Below are positions 63,776-64,000 of a stretch of DNA of 64,000 nucleotides, one piece after another (within the stretch, counting starts at the first letter, position 1; the number at the start of each line of letters is the position of its first letter). Under the pieces are notes generated by a model. It searched no databases. It was not told the origin of the DNA and saw only the letters and a program-made list of their open reading frames with translations. Origin of the DNA: Methylacidiphilum infernorum V4. GTDB lineage: Bacteria > Verrucomicrobiota > Verrucomicrobiia > Methylacidiphilales > Methylacidiphilaceae. The stretch lies in contig NC_010794.1 of assembly GCF_000019665.1 (NCBI RefSeq), positions 1,426,001 to 1,490,000 of the forward strand, in the 5' to 3' direction. Position numbers and translations under genes: made by a program.

Positions 63776-64000
63776 TTATATTTTCTTTACCCAACGATTT
63801 CTTGTAAATTGATCTCCTATCCACCAGAAAATTGCATATATGGCTATACCAACTACACCGCTAAAAAATATAGCCGGTCCTAAAGCTCCTCCTTCAAATG
63901 TACGTAATGTTCCGCTTTCTATCATTCTTAAATATTCTGGTATGGCAGACCGAACATAAGAAAATCCTATATAATCTGCTATACTCAAAGTTTGACCTAA
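63776..64000 (-). CDS. pmoA: Particulate methane monooxygenase subunit A, C-terminus
   Basis: The last 74 codons of PmoA, running off the window edge; the frame is open to 64000, so no start is annotated. The pattern SIADYIGFSYVRSAIPEY then IRM/RMIESGTLRTF matches PmoA, followed by a final membrane helix (FFSGVVGIAIYAIFWWIG) and KKI tail. It is an integral membrane subunit of the methane/ammonia monooxygenase family. The sequence after SGTLRTF (EGGALGPA) differs from the usual GKDV segment, which points to a divergent pmo copy. Confidence 0.88.
   Translation of the reverse strand, partial: LGQTLSIADYIGFSYVRSAIPEYLRMIESGTLRTFEGGALGPAIFFSGVVGIAIYAIFWWIGDQFTRNRWVKKI

Noticed and set aside
1-64000. 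CRISPR arrays or rRNA/tRNA genes
   Set aside because: No regular repeat-spacer series and no TPsiC/anticodon-type cloverleaf or rRNA core was recognised while reading; a dedicated scan was not possible.

Overview
The window looks like chromosome of a thermoacidophilic methanotrophic verrucomicrobium of the Methylacidiphilum type. The right edge carries particulate methane monooxygenase genes (the end of pmoA and all of pmoB, minus strand), and the PmoB lacks the copper-binding histidines, as known for this group. The housekeeping genes (argG, dxs, valS, recA, rpoD, dnaG, secA, pyrB/pyrC/carA, leuD/leuB, tyrS, lptE/bamD-like) fit a Gram-negative chromosome. The species assignment is inference from gene content; no rRNA or tRNA gene was recognised.

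Layout. 1-512: end of an IS607-type insertion sequence (tnpB tail). 513-6677: amidase, serine hydrolase, unknown secreted protein, APC permease, class III aminotransferase. 6678-7225: second IS607 copy in inverted orientation, deleted internally so that the tnpA helix-turn-helix is fused in frame to the tnpB tail. 7266-22334: ordinary core genes, including the runs unknown-xseB-dxs-argG and dnaG-rpoD-recA. 22348-24809: a plasmid-derived island with tandemly duplicated DUF6166-like genes, a small possible ribbon-helix-helix gene and a repA-like gene cut by one in-frame stop. 24920-37911: M14 peptidase, then a long minus-strand run (pyrB, pyrC, carA, trpD, htrA-like, secA, cinA, aat, plsC). 37949-42646: leuD, leuB, a fused AhbA/AhbB-like protein and a SulP transporter. 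42694-54246: tyrS, RRM protein, apaG, thiD, oxidoreductase, bamD-lptE, DUF4912 and GH57 genes, DUF1460 protein and an unknown secreted protein. 54331-56319: a divergent arsenic locus (arsRC and ACR3 pump).

56569-64000 is the most interesting part. An AcoR-like sigma-54 activator faces a minus-strand operon: pmoA, pmoB, a PmoD-like membrane protein, a phosphoenolpyruvate synthase and an outer-membrane barrel-like protein. Several of these genes are joined by one-base overlaps. The three distal genes and the end of the activator are far richer in A+T than the rest of the window. Verrucomicrobial methanotrophs are known to have divergent pMMO homologues that act on C3 compounds. A pMMO locus linked to PEP synthase and an acetoin-type regulator suggests, as inference, a C3-utilisation locus in which PEP synthase turns pyruvate into PEP.

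Two core proteins show eroded zinc sites: DnaG keeps one of the four usual CHC2 ligands, and the SecA C-terminal motif has lost one cysteine.
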